This document shows, one piece after another, positions 7,136 through 15,104 of a DNA stretch of 47,221 bases (within the stretch, counting starts at the first letter, position 1; every line of letters starts with the position of its first letter). The stretch spans positions 1-47,221 of the forward strand of contig NZ_BAFV01000075.1 of assembly GCF_000308515.1 (NCBI RefSeq). The letters are read 5' to 3'. The stretch comes from Nocardia carnea NBRC 14403. Its GTDB lineage: Bacteria > Actinomycetota > Actinomycetes > Mycobacteriales > Mycobacteriaceae. Below the pieces are notes generated by a model. The model worked only from the letters and a program-made list of their open reading frames with translations. It was not told the origin of the DNA and did not search any database. The position numbers and the translations under genes are program-made.

Positions 7136-7897
7136 CTACTGCCGATGGTTGGGCGGCGGGAGCTGTTCGGGCGACGATCGCATCTGGTGGACAGCAGTGG
7201 TGAAGTCCGGGTGTGCGTCGATCGACAGCGTTCGTTCGTCATCGATGGGTCGCAACGTCACCCGGGGATTGCCTCGGCCGAAGAGCACGAGAGCAAGGAC
7301 CATCCCGATCGGCAACGAGCCCGGAAATACGCCGATCACCAGCGGCAGGATCACTGGTTCGTAGTTGATCACCAGGCCGACGACTATCAGCGCGATCAGG
7401 TTGAGGGCCATCGTCAAGACGAGGATGCCCGCTGCTGCGTGATAAATCTGCAGTCTGCGCCTACAGCGGTCACATAGAGGCCACTCACCCACGACAATGG
7501 TCGAAACCGGTGCGACCCCGCGTCCCAGCTGGTTACCGCCGTGCGGGTTGCGGGGGTGAACCCTGGTTTCATAGAAATTGGACCGTACGAGTAGCCGCGA
7601 TACCGCCGCGCGGCCGTGCGTTGGACACAGGTCCGGAAGTGGCTGCGCGAGCTCCAATTCCAGCGGTGGCACGTTCAGCGGTGAATCGTGCTTCTTGTTC
7701 CAGTGCACGTCCTTGTACTGTTCGGCAGCAGGCGAGCGCCGCAGTGTGAGCGTCACATCGGCCGGTGCGGATGTGTCGTACAGGCCTCCGCCCTGGTATC
7801 GCACCGGATCATCGGCGAACAACCACGTCCGCGGATACTCGTTGGGGCGGTATCGTCCGGAGTCGAGAAACTTGTCGATCCGCTCCTTCCAGCTCAT
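7136..7897 (-). CDS. Membrane protein with Cys/His (zinc-ribbon-like) pairs, third gene of T7SS-like cassette
   Basis: The 253-aa protein has a soluble N-terminal half, then CPTH (C91, H94) and CDRC (C142, C145), a pair arrangement that could hold a metal ion, followed directly by two membrane segments (about 152-176 and 182-207) and a short C-terminal tail. I do not recognise a named family. The start ATG overlaps the stop of the preceding gene (ATGA at 7894-7897), so the two are translated together. Context with an EspC-like protein suggests a role linked to type VII secretion or to surface stress. It could also be an unrelated membrane sensor. Confidence 0.7.
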   Translation of the reverse strand: MSWKERIDKFLDSGRYRPNEYPRTWLFADDPVRYQGGGLYDTSAPADVTLTLRRSPAAEQYKDVHWNKKHDSPLNVPPLELELAQPLPDLCPTHGRAAVSRLLVRSNFYETRVHPRNPHGGNQLGRGVAPVSTIVVGEWPLCDRCRRRLQIYHAAAGILVLTMALNLIALIVVGLVINYEPVILPLVIGVFPGSLPIGMVLALVLFGRGNPRVTLRPIDDERTLSIDAHPDFTTAVHQMRSSPEQLPPPNHRQ

Positions 7898-8469
7898 TGC
7901 AGCCAGCCGCGTTGCCGTCGTTCCTGGAAGTAGGCATCGTCTTCGTCGGGTTCGTCGGGGGTGACGACGACATCGCGCCAGGATTGCCGGCGGTTGCGTG
8001 CCGGTGGGGCAGGTGTCGCGGGATGGTTCTCTGTCGTCGCACCAGGTGCCGGGCCAGGGTGGCTCGGTCCGGGGCTCGGGTTCAACGGCGCGGGAGTGGG
8101 TGCCGCGGAAGTGGGTGGGTTGGGAGTGGCCGAATGAGGTGCCGGCACCAAAGGGTTGGGATCGTGCTGACGATAGCCGTCGAGTACGGCATTGCCCTCC
8201 TCGACCAGCCGCTGCTGTTCCTCTCGGTCCTGGTCGGCCTGGTCTCGTTCCGCCTGTGCGAGTAACGAATCGCTGAGCCGGAGAAACGCTTCATTGTGCC
8301 GGAGGTCGCGCACGCTGCCATTGCCTTGTGCGATCTCGCGGAGCTGTTTTTCCATCCCCTGGGCGAGGCCGCTGTCGGCAAGGACATTCAAGGCACTTTT
8401 GAGGTGGCGTGACATTCCGATATCACCGCGCGCGAGATCGAGCATCGGCTCCTCTCTGGGGTTCGTCAT
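7894..8469 (-). CDS. Proline-rich protein of T7SS-like cassette
   Basis: The 191-aa protein starts at ATG 8467-8469, preceded by GAGGAG. The first 95 residues look helical and strongly charged, resembling the helical T7SS-associated proteins. A Pro/Ala/Thr/Ser-rich linker follows (about 100-155), then a conserved-looking acidic tail WRDVVVTPDEPDEDDAYF...RGWLQ. No signal peptide or membrane segment is visible. The helical-hairpin/linker/acidic-tail layout and its place between an EspC-like gene and a membrane protein suggest a cytosolic partner or chaperone-like subunit. No function can be named. Confidence 0.7.
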   Translation of the reverse strand: MTNPREEPMLDLARGDIGMSRHLKSALNVLADSGLAQGMEKQLREIAQGNGSVRDLRHNEAFLRLSDSLLAQAERDQADQDREEQQRLVEEGNAVLDGYRQHDPNPLVPAPHSATPNPPTSAAPTPAPLNPSPGPSHPGPAPGATTENHPATPAPPARNRRQSWRDVVVTPDEPDEDDAYFQERRQRGWLQ

Positions 8470-8523
8470 ATCACTCCTCGGTGAGTATTTCCATCGGGAA
8501 CCCAACGGTGGCCTGTTCGGTGC

Positions 8524-8847
8524 TCATTTGCCGCCGCCCGCGGAATACGCGCGATCCAGATTCGCTGCTGTCGCATTGTCGGTGTTCCGGTACATCACCG
8601 CCGCATCGGTCAACTCCGTCGCCGACGAATCGGTGACGAGCCCCAGGCGCTCATAGTTGGTTTTCAGCTCGTTGCATACTTCCTGGAGCTGATCGAGGAC
8701 CGGTGTCAGTATCAGTCCTCCGTTTTCTTGCACCTTCAGCCATGTCTCCGCGTACGATACGGCTCGGGAATTCTCCTGACCCAGCCTCCACAGGTGTCGA
8801 GCGGACTCGTCGAGATCGTCCGGCTCCACCTTGAATTCGTAGACCAC
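8524..8847 (-). CDS. EspC-family (ESX secretion-associated) protein
   Basis: The 107-aa all-helical protein has a WxxG-like turn (HLWRLGQE) and a C-terminal helix ELTDAAVMYRNTDNATAANL that matches the end of EspC/DUF2580 family proteins (WXG100 superfamily), which are exported by or needed for type VII secretion. The GTG at 8845-8847 was chosen as start because GAAGG lies seven bases upstream and the length fits the family; an upstream in-frame ATG at 8889 would add 14 atypical residues. It is the first gene of a three-gene minus-strand set (gaps of 54 bp and an overlap). Confidence 0.75.
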   Translation of the reverse strand: MVYEFKVEPDDLDESARHLWRLGQENSRAVSYAETWLKVQENGGLILTPVLDQLQEVCNELKTNYERLGLVTDSSATELTDAAVMYRNTDNATAANLDRAYSAGGGK

Positions 8848-9229
8848 TCTCAACCTTCGTTCTATCGCAATGAGCATCCGGTGCTCCACGCAGACTTGTG
8901 CTTACATACCAGGATCGGCTTCGAGTGCCGATCGAAGGTTCAGCGCATCGCCCCCGCCGCTTGCCGGTATCTCCTGCGGATGCTGCCACAGTCCCGCTCC
9001 TCGAGTCGACCTCGGATGCGGTGTGAACCGTACATTCGAGCTTCACTGCCGCTGAGCGGATGGCGTTGGCCGGAGTCCCGGGCGAGACGCGCAAGGGCCC
9101 GCACGGCGCTCGAACAACCGATCCACTCATACGATCGGCACATACGTTGGTCGATCGCACACCACTCATCGTGTGTGGTTCGATGCGAGCGGATGATATT
9201 TGCGCACAGGCGCTGGAGGGGACCTGCCA
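8848..9229. other. Divergent non-coding region with an inverted repeat (8913-8933)
   Basis: This region separates the minus-strand T7SS-like cassette from the plus-strand gene at 9230. It contains perfect 7-bp arms GATCGGC (8913-8919) and GCCGATC (8927-8933) with a 7-bp spacer, 66 bp upstream of the cassette start, a possible operator. No gene-like open frame was found. Confidence 0.4.
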
Positions 9230-9736
9230 TTGCTTTTCTGGCGCATCGTCGGCGGCATCGTAGGTCTCGCTCTGAGCATGCTGGCGGCCGTATTCCTGAT
9301 CGAGCCGATCAATGTCGTCGCCTACTACTTCGGATACGGCGAGGAGATCCGTATCGAGGTCACCGTCGGTACGAGTGACCTCGGGCCGGGCCCGGATTCT
9401 TCAGAACCTGCGGCAGGCCGCGTGATCGGCGAGGACCGGACAGTCAACCTATACGACGCAGATGCGGGAGAGGTGATCACCGCACGGCCGCGGCTGCTCG
9501 AGTTCGGCGAGAACGCGATTGTCTACCATGGTCATGCCTCGGTGCTGAACGGGCTGATCTCGATCATTCCGGCAGTCCTCTTCGGCGTGCCGGGCCTGTT
9601 CCTGCTCCCGCTCCTCGCACCGAACTGGCTGCTCATCCGGCTCGCGCCCCGGTTGTACGGGTCCGCGCGGGTCTCGAAGTTTTCGTCGGACAACGCTGAA
9701 TCATCTGAGCCCGAAAGGATTCCACCCCGTTCGTGA
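9230..9736 (+). CDS. Small membrane protein, two-helix, unknown function
   Basis: The 168-aa protein has an N-terminal membrane segment (about residues 5-30), an external Asp/Gly-rich domain (about 35-108) and a second hydrophobic segment (about 112-140), then a Ser/Glu-rich tail. TTG 9230-9232 was taken as start because GGAGGGG lies seven bases upstream; the upstream in-frame TTG at 9200 has no ribosome site. I do not recognise the family. It may belong functionally with the divergent T7SS-like cassette, but that is only a guess from position. Confidence 0.65.
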   Translation: MLFWRIVGGIVGLALSMLAAVFLIEPINVVAYYFGYGEEIRIEVTVGTSDLGPGPDSSEPAAGRVIGEDRTVNLYDADAGEVITARPRLLEFGENAIVYHGHASVLNGLISIIPAVLFGVPGLFLLPLLAPNWLLIRLAPRLYGSARVSKFSSDNAESSEPERIPPRS

Positions 9737-9748
9737 AGTCCGCAGGCT

Positions 9749-9865
9749 TCACCAGGTCCGCAGGCCTTCCGGCATGTTCCGGCCCAGCGCCGTGCGCGCC
9801 GCGAGTGTGGTTGCTGCGGTGCAGGGGCCGTTGATGTTCGCCTTCTGCAATCCCGCAGGACAGTG
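9749..9865 (-). pseudogene. Possible C-terminal gene remnant
   Basis: A frame with clearly coding-like third positions reads CPAGLQKANINGPC...LAARTALG...MPEGLRTW and ends at TGA 9749-9751. It begins right after the stop codon of the TPP enzyme and has no start codon or ribosome site. It looks like the tail of a lost gene that once followed the TPP enzyme in the same operon. The family was not recognised. Confidence 0.3.
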
Positions 9866-9866
9866 A

Positions 9867-11561
9867 TCAGTGGCCGGCGAACGCCTCCGCCAGCCACCAG
9901 GCGCCGCCGTCGCTGGTGATCTTGGCGTCGATTACCAACGGTCGTGACTGCCCGTCCTTCCGATAACGCTCGACCCACTCGCGGACCGGCGCCAGATCGT
10001 CCACCGTGCGCACCGTCACCCCGGTGGCACCGAAGCCTGTAGCGATGGCGGCGATATCAGTTTCCGGAAAGGTGACGATGGTGTGATCGGCGTCGCCGAA
10101 ATGATGGACCTCGGCACCGTAGGCGGAATCGTTGTACACGATCGCGACCAGCGGTAATCCGGCGCGGACCGCGGTCTCCAGTTCGGCGATCGCCATCAGG
10201 AAACCGCCGTCACCGGCACCCAGTACCGGGATGCGGCCGGGCTGGGCGAAGGCCGCGCCGATGGCGGTGGGCAGGCCGAGGCCGATCGATTGGAAGGCCT
10301 GGGTGAAACAGAAACCGAACTCGTCGGGCACCGACAGGTGGGTCGCCGGGTAGCCCATGAAGTTGCCCGAATCGATCGAGACGATCCGCTCCGCGGGCAG
10401 TATCTCGTCGAGGGCGATCGTCAGCACACGGGGGTCGATCCGTTCCGCGGTGGAACTGTCTGCCACCGGGACATCCTGCCAGCGCGTTGATTTCGCGATG
10501 CGCTCGGCGATATCTCCGGTGCGGTAACCGATCCGGCCCGCCGGATCGGTCGAGCGCAGTTCGGCGAGAACATCGCGGGCGGTCGCGGCGCAATCGCCGA
10601 GAACCCCGAAATCGACCGGCCGGTGCGCACCGATGGCATCGATATCATCGTCGACCTGAACAACCCGGGTACCCGGACCGATGAGGCGGCCGTGCCGCAT
10701 CGTCCAGTTGTTCAGGGCACACCCCCAGCCGACGATCAGATCGGCCCCGGCGATCAGCTCGGCCGTGGCGGGCGACGAGAAACCGCCGGAGATACCCAGG
10801 GCGAACTCGTCATCGGTGAACAAACCGTTCGCGACCGCCGATGTGGCGACCAGCGCACCGCAGGCCCGGGCCAGTTCGGCGACATCGGGCCCGGCGGCCC
10901 GGGCGCCGCGCCCGGCGACGAATACGGGTTTGCGCGCGGCACGCAGGGTTTCGGCGAGCCGCGCCACCGAGCCGCCATCCGGCCGGACCCGGGCCGGTGC
11001 CACCACTGCCTCGACCGGACCGGTCACCGAACACGCGGCGGCGGCGATATCGATGGCCATATTCAGCACCACGGTGCGCCGCTGCGCGACAGCGGTGCGG
11101 AATGCCCGCGTCACATCGGTGACCGCGGTCGCGGCCGAGTACACCCGGTCGCTCACCGCGCCCACACTGCGGACCAGCGCGTCCTGATCGATCCGGAAAT
11201 TGGCGCGCAGTGCGGCGGCCGGGCTGTCGGCGGTCAGGACGATCATCGGGGTGCGGCTCTTGGCGGCCTCGCCGATACCGGTCATCGCATTGGTCAATCC
11301 GCAGCCCTGGTGCAGCGAAACCACACCGACTCGCCCGGACATCCGCGTATACGCGTCGGCCATGGTCGCGGCACCGCCCTCGTGCCGGGTCGCGGTGTAC
11401 GGCACCCCGCCCCGGCGCAGCGCCTCGGTGAGCACGAAGTTTCCGCTGCCGACGACACCGAAAACATGCCCAGCGCCCAGATCGGCCAGTACCCGGCCCA
11501 CCACGTCGGCGACAGTGGGACCGTATATCGGCTCACCCGCTGCATGCTGCGCAGTCGTCAT
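9867..11561 (-). CDS. Thiamine-pyrophosphate-dependent enzyme, acetolactate-synthase-like
   Basis: The 564-aa protein has the three-domain layout of the TPP enzymes related to acetolactate synthase and benzoylformate decarboxylase: an N-terminal PYR domain with the catalytic Glu E61 (TRHEGGAATMADAYTR), a central nucleotide-fold domain, and a C-terminal PP domain with the TPP/Mg motif GDG (450-452) ... N478 (VYNDSAYG). No acetolactate synthase regulatory subunit is nearby, so a 2-keto-acid decarboxylase or carboligase of unknown substrate is more likely than valine biosynthesis. The start overlaps the end of the cyclase gene (ATGA), so both probably act on one pathway. Confidence 0.85.
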   Translation of the reverse strand: MTTAQHAAGEPIYGPTVADVVGRVLADLGAGHVFGVVGSGNFVLTEALRRGGVPYTATRHEGGAATMADAYTRMSGRVGVVSLHQGCGLTNAMTGIGEAAKSRTPMIVLTADSPAAALRANFRIDQDALVRSVGAVSDRVYSAATAVTDVTRAFRTAVAQRRTVVLNMAIDIAAAACSVTGPVEAVVAPARVRPDGGSVARLAETLRAARKPVFVAGRGARAAGPDVAELARACGALVATSAVANGLFTDDEFALGISGGFSSPATAELIAGADLIVGWGCALNNWTMRHGRLIGPGTRVVQVDDDIDAIGAHRPVDFGVLGDCAATARDVLAELRSTDPAGRIGYRTGDIAERIAKSTRWQDVPVADSSTAERIDPRVLTIALDEILPAERIVSIDSGNFMGYPATHLSVPDEFGFCFTQAFQSIGLGLPTAIGAAFAQPGRIPVLGAGDGGFLMAIAELETAVRAGLPLVAIVYNDSAYGAEVHHFGDADHTIVTFPETDIAAIATGFGATGVTVRTVDDLAPVREWVERYRKDGQSRPLVIDAKITSDGGAWWLAEAFAGH

Positions 11562-12367
11562 CCGCGGGCACCGTCCGGATCGATCACGGCGAGCACTCGC
11601 GCCGGGCTGCCGGTACCACCGACGATCGGCAACGGGGTCACCACCAGCATCGCGCCCACCGCAGGCAGCCGGCCGAGGTTGCGCAGCGAGGTGATTCCGT
11701 ACTTGTCGTTACCGAGGAAGTAGTGGTGCACCGGGAAGGCCGGGTCGAACCCGCCGGCGAGGCCCGCGTCCACCCCGACGGTCTCCACCCCCAGACCGGT
11801 GATCTCGCGTTCGGTGGCCAGCCACCGGGCACAGTCGACCGCCACGCCGGGCGTATGGGAGCCGGTGTCGTCGGTATTGAGGAACGCCGCCTCGGAATCG
11901 CCGCGGGTTTCCCAGCCGGTGCGCAGCAACAGCCACGTACCCGCGGTGAGCCGGCCGTGAGTACGTTCCCAGGTCTCGACATCAGCGACGGTGAGCAGAT
12001 AATCCGGATCCGCGGCGACCTGTTCGGTCAGGTCGAGAACGGCCGCCCGGCCGATCAGCCGCCGCACGGGAATCTGCGATACATCGTCACCGTCGCGGCC
12101 GGTGACCCAGTGCACCGGTGCGTCGAGGTGGGTGCCCACATGTTCCCCGGTGTGGATGTTGTTGTGCCGCCAGAACGGCCCGGGTTCGTTGTAGGCGCTG
12201 ACCTCCTCCAGGCTGAAATCGATCAGGTTGGCGAAGGGCGCGGGCAGGCGCAGCGCCGGGGTCGAACTGCTCAGCGCGGTGGTCAGATCGACCACTTCCA
12301 GGTTTCCGGTGGTGACGGCGTCGAGGAAGGTCGACAGCGCGGTGGCGGCGGCCTGAGGATCGGTCAT
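11558..12367 (-). CDS. Cyclase-family metal-dependent hydrolase (kynurenine-formamidase-like)
   Basis: The 269-aa protein carries the family signature HxGTHxDxPxH as HVGTHLDAPVH (H76, H80, D82, H86), which binds divalent metal. Members hydrolyse amides, lactones or cyclic substrates, e.g. N-formylkynurenine and isatin. It precedes the TPP enzyme with a 4-bp overlap, so its product may be a keto acid for that enzyme. No kynureninase or tryptophan dioxygenase is nearby, which argues against a plain kynurenine role. A palindrome (12403-12416) lies 36 bp upstream. Confidence 0.85.
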   Translation of the reverse strand: MTDPQAAATALSTFLDAVTTGNLEVVDLTTALSSSTPALRLPAPFANLIDFSLEEVSAYNEPGPFWRHNNIHTGEHVGTHLDAPVHWVTGRDGDDVSQIPVRRLIGRAAVLDLTEQVAADPDYLLTVADVETWERTHGRLTAGTWLLLRTGWETRGDSEAAFLNTDDTGSHTPGVAVDCARWLATEREITGLGVETVGVDAGLAGGFDPAFPVHHYFLGNDKYGITSLRNLGRLPAVGAMLVVTPLPIVGGTGSPARVLAVIDPDGARG

Positions 12368-12402
12368 ACGGGCACCTTATTCTGGTTCCGCAGCGGTGAG
12401 GT

Positions 12403-12416
12403 GGTGGATGTCCACC
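12403..12416. promoter_or_regulatory. Short palindrome upstream of the cyclase operon
   Basis: GGTGGA-TG-TCCACC lies between the divergent cyclase gene and the DUF445 gene. It may be an operator; there is no regulator gene next to it. Confidence 0.3.
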
Positions 12417-12453
12417 TCCGGCGACGTGCGCGGTGGCGGGGGTGGGGCCCTGA

Positions 12454-12481
12454 TTGACACCCGGGACGGCCCGGTGACAAT
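12454..12481 (+). promoter_or_regulatory. Sigma-70-type promoter of the DUF445 gene
   Basis: A perfect -35 box TTGACA (12454-12459), 16 bases, and GACAAT (12476-12481; 4 of 6 to the -10 consensus). The predicted start site near 12488 gives a leader of about 35 bases with the ribosome site AAGGGGAG before ATG 12523. Confidence 0.55.
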
Positions 12482-12522
12482 GTGATCATCGAATCCACAA
12501 TCCGGCCCAAGGGGAGCGCGCG

Positions 12523-13878
12523 ATGATCACACTCTCGTCCGGAGTGTTGATCGATTGGGAGGAACTCACCGGGCAGACCAAATTCGTGGTCGACCTGATC
12601 AGTTTTCCGATTTTCAGCGCGGCGGCCGGCTGGTTCACCAACTGGACCGGTGTGGTGATGCTCTTCTGGCCGCTGCTGTTCCGCGGGGTCCGGATTCCGG
12701 GGCTCGCGGTGCTCTACCCGTATCTGCCGCGCCGGGTGCAGGTGCTGCCCACCTTTTCCGAGGACGGTTCCCGGCTCGGCTTCCAGGGTTTCATTCCGGC
12801 CCGGGCCGAGAAAATGGCCAGTATCTGTGTCGACAAGGCATTGATGCGGATCGGCAGCCCGCGGGATTTCATTCACGAACTCGATCTGGACGGTATCGCC
12901 GACTATGTCGCGGCGCTGGCCGGTAAACAGGTCGAATCCATCGTGGACGAGGTGATGAACCGGGAGAACCCGGACCTGTGGAAGAGTCTGCCGCGGCCGA
13001 TGCGCCAGCTCATCTACCAGCGGGTCGAGCGGGAGATGCCCGAACTGTGCGAGAAGGCGTTCACCTCGCTCGGCGACAATGTCGATCAGTTGATCGATAT
13101 CAAGGGCTTCGTCATCCGCTATCTGCAGGACAACCCGCATATCCTCAAGGACCTCACCACCACCATCGCCGCTCCGGAGCTGAAATTCATGGTCCGGATC
13201 GGATTGCTCGGTGCGCCGTTCGGATTACTCCTCGCGTTGTATCTGCATATTCATCAGGACATCCCGGTATGGGGCTGGGTCCCGGCCTGGGTGATCGTCC
13301 TGCTGGTGACGGCGCTCATCGGTGTGGCAGTGAATATCGTCGCCATCCGGGTGGTGTTCACACCGGGTGATCCGCAACCGCGCTACAAATATTTGTGGAA
13401 ACAGGCCCTGCTGGCGAAACGGCAGCCGCAGGCGGCCACCGATCTGGCGCATATTCTCGCTTATCAGGTATTGACCCTGCCGAACCTGTCCAACGAGCTG
13501 TTGAACGGTCCGAACGGTGACAAGACCCGGCTGCTGCTCGAACAACTCATCTCCGACGAGATCCACCGGCAACTGGGGCGGACGACGTCGGTGGTACGCG
13601 CCGCGTTCGGCCGCCGACAGTTCGACAATCTGAAGGTGGGTGCGGCCGGTGCGGCCGTGGGGCTGGCGCCGGCGCTGGTCGGAGATGCCGATTTCATCCG
13701 GGAGCAGGCCGAGAAGATCGATGAGTTCGCCGCCCGCAAACTCCAGCTGCTGACCCCCGGTGAGTTCATGGAGATGTTCTACGCATCGGTCGAGCAGGAT
13801 GCCTGGCTGTTGTATCTGCACGGTGCGGTGCTCGGCCTGTTCGTGGGTGCGACCCACCTGCTGATCTTCGGCTGGTAG
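12523..13878 (+). CDS. DUF445 family membrane protein
   Basis: The 451-aa protein has an N-terminal hydrophobic region with the family hallmark AAGWFTNWTGVVMLFWP (about residues 34-50), a long amphipathic middle part, two membrane segments near 225-275 (GLLLALYL, VIVLLVTALIGVAVN) followed by NIVAIRVVF, which repeats the hallmark in diverged form, and a C-terminal hydrophobic end (AVLGLFVGATHLLIFGW). DUF445 proteins are inner-membrane proteins without a settled function. The gene stands alone with its own promoter. Start ATG has a good ribosome site. Confidence 0.8.
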   Translation: MITLSSGVLIDWEELTGQTKFVVDLISFPIFSAAAGWFTNWTGVVMLFWPLLFRGVRIPGLAVLYPYLPRRVQVLPTFSEDGSRLGFQGFIPARAEKMASICVDKALMRIGSPRDFIHELDLDGIADYVAALAGKQVESIVDEVMNRENPDLWKSLPRPMRQLIYQRVEREMPELCEKAFTSLGDNVDQLIDIKGFVIRYLQDNPHILKDLTTTIAAPELKFMVRIGLLGAPFGLLLALYLHIHQDIPVWGWVPAWVIVLLVTALIGVAVNIVAIRVVFTPGDPQPRYKYLWKQALLAKRQPQAATDLAHILAYQVLTLPNLSNELLNGPNGDKTRLLLEQLISDEIHRQLGRTTSVVRAAFGRRQFDNLKVGAAGAAVGLAPALVGDADFIREQAEKIDEFAARKLQLLTPGEFMEMFYASVEQDAWLLYLHGAVLGLFVGATHLLIFGW

Positions 13879-13890
13879 ACGGCGACGGAA

Positions 13891-13914
13891 AATACAAGCA
13901 CGCTTGCTTGTATT
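13891..13914. promoter_or_regulatory. 24-bp palindrome, probable TetR-type operator
   Basis: Perfect 10-bp arms AATACAAGCA and TGCTTGTATT flank CGCT. A second register, CAAGC-AC-GCTTG, lies inside it. It is 28 bp upstream of the gene at 13943 and 12 bp after the DUF445 stop. The sequence style is that of TetR-family operators. A terminator is less likely because the arms are AT-rich and no T-run follows. Confidence 0.55.
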
Positions 13915-13942
13915 CGGCCCACGCCGCTGGAATGCTGAGCGT

Positions 13943-14746
13943 ATGGCCGACCTGAACACCCTGCTCGACGACCTGAGCGCCGAGAGCGCCGAACTCGAAG
14001 CGCTGGTCGCACCGCTACCACCCGCAGAATGGGCCCGGCCCACCCCGGCTGCCGGCTGGACCATAGCCCATCAGATCGGCCATCTCGCCTGGACCGACGA
14101 AGTTGCCGGCCTGTCCGCCGCCGACGCCCGAACCGGGGGCACGGCCTTCACCGAACTGCTGACCGAGGCCGCCGACCGCGTCGCCACCTTCGTCGACGAC
14201 GCCGCGGCCGAAGCCGCCGATACGCCGGTCCCCGAACTACTACAACGCTGGCGGAACGGCCGGGTGGCCTTGGATGCGGCGCTGCGCGCCGTACCGGACG
14301 ATGCCAAGGTCGCCTGGTTCGGGCCGCCCATGCGGCCGGGGTCGATGGCCACCGCGCGGCTCATGGAAACGTGGGCCCACGGTCAAGATATCGCCGACGC
14401 GCTCGGTGTCCGGCGTGAACCGACCGATCGGCTACGCGCCGTCGCGCATATCGGTGTACGTACCCGGGATTTCGCCTATGTGGTCCGGGAGCTGCCGGTA
14501 CCGGCGGCGGAATTCCGGGTCGAGCTCGTCGCACCGTCCGGTGCGCTGTGGTCCTGGGGTCCGCCGGACGCACAGCAGCGGGTCACCGGGCCGGCACTCG
14601 ATTTCTGCCTGCTGGTGACGCAGCGGCGCCATCCGGCCGATCTGACACTCCAGGCAACCGGCAGCGACGCGGAACGGTGGCTGTCCATCGCACAGGCCTT
14701 CGCGGGGCCGCCCGGGGAAGGCCGAAAGCCCGGAATCCAGGTTTGA
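13943..14746 (+). CDS. TIGR03084-type protein (DinB/maleylpyruvate-isomerase fold)
   Basis: The 267-aa protein has an N-terminal four-helix bundle with GWTIAHQIGHLAWTDE, where the His residues form a metal site as in mycothiol-dependent maleylpyruvate isomerases, followed by METWAHGQDIADALG and a C-terminal domain ending FCLLVTQRRHPADL...AQAFAG, typical of TIGR03084 family proteins. These are actinobacterial metal-binding proteins of unknown reaction, possibly thiol transferases. The ATG 13943-13945 was chosen because upstream codons overlap the operator. No strong ribosome site is visible. Confidence 0.8.
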   Translation: MADLNTLLDDLSAESAELEALVAPLPPAEWARPTPAAGWTIAHQIGHLAWTDEVAGLSAADARTGGTAFTELLTEAADRVATFVDDAAAEAADTPVPELLQRWRNGRVALDAALRAVPDDAKVAWFGPPMRPGSMATARLMETWAHGQDIADALGVRREPTDRLRAVAHIGVRTRDFAYVVRELPVPAAEFRVELVAPSGALWSWGPPDAQQRVTGPALDFCLLVTQRRHPADLTLQATGSDAERWLSIAQAFAGPPGEGRKPGIQV

Positions 14747-14751
14747 CGGGG

Positions 14752-14840
14752 GCCGGCGAGCGCCGGACCAGGTTCCCGCGCAGCCGGACATCGTTGGCCG
14801 GGGTGCCTGCGCGCGGCAGTCGAGTACGGCGCTCGCCGGC
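14752..14840. repeat. Long-range inverted repeat in the intergenic region 14747-15104
   Basis: Perfect 14-bp arms GCCGGCGAGCGCCG (14752-14765) and CGGCGCTCGCCGGC (14827-14840) lie 61 bp apart, beginning 5 bp after a stop codon. It could terminate transcription or be a small structured element. The rest of the 358-bp gap shows only the promoter-like boxes near 15044-15072. Confidence 0.45.
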
Positions 14841-15043
14841 TGCTGTTATGTACCCCTGACAGGGCCCGGGAAAACCTGCGGCACATCCGGTCGGCGGATC
14901 CGGCGCCCGGCGTACCGGTGTGATGCTCGTCTCCGTGGAACGTACGCTGGTCACACCGGGTTCGATACCTACCTGCTCTGATACGATTCCGCGACGATTC
15001 GGCCATACATCACATATGCGTCGCACGGCTATCGATTCCCGGA

Positions 15044-15072
15044 CTGCCGGAAATAAAGCGGAAGGCTATAGT
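15044..15072 (+). promoter_or_regulatory. Promoter-like boxes before the SRPBCC gene
   Basis: TATAGT (15067-15072; 5 of 6 to the -10 consensus) lies 17 bases after a weak -35 box CTGCCG (15044-15049). It is followed by GGAGGGAGG and GTG 15105. Confidence 0.4.
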
Positions 15073-15104
15073 ATTTTTGTCGGGCAGCCGTGGAGGGAGG
15101 GCCC

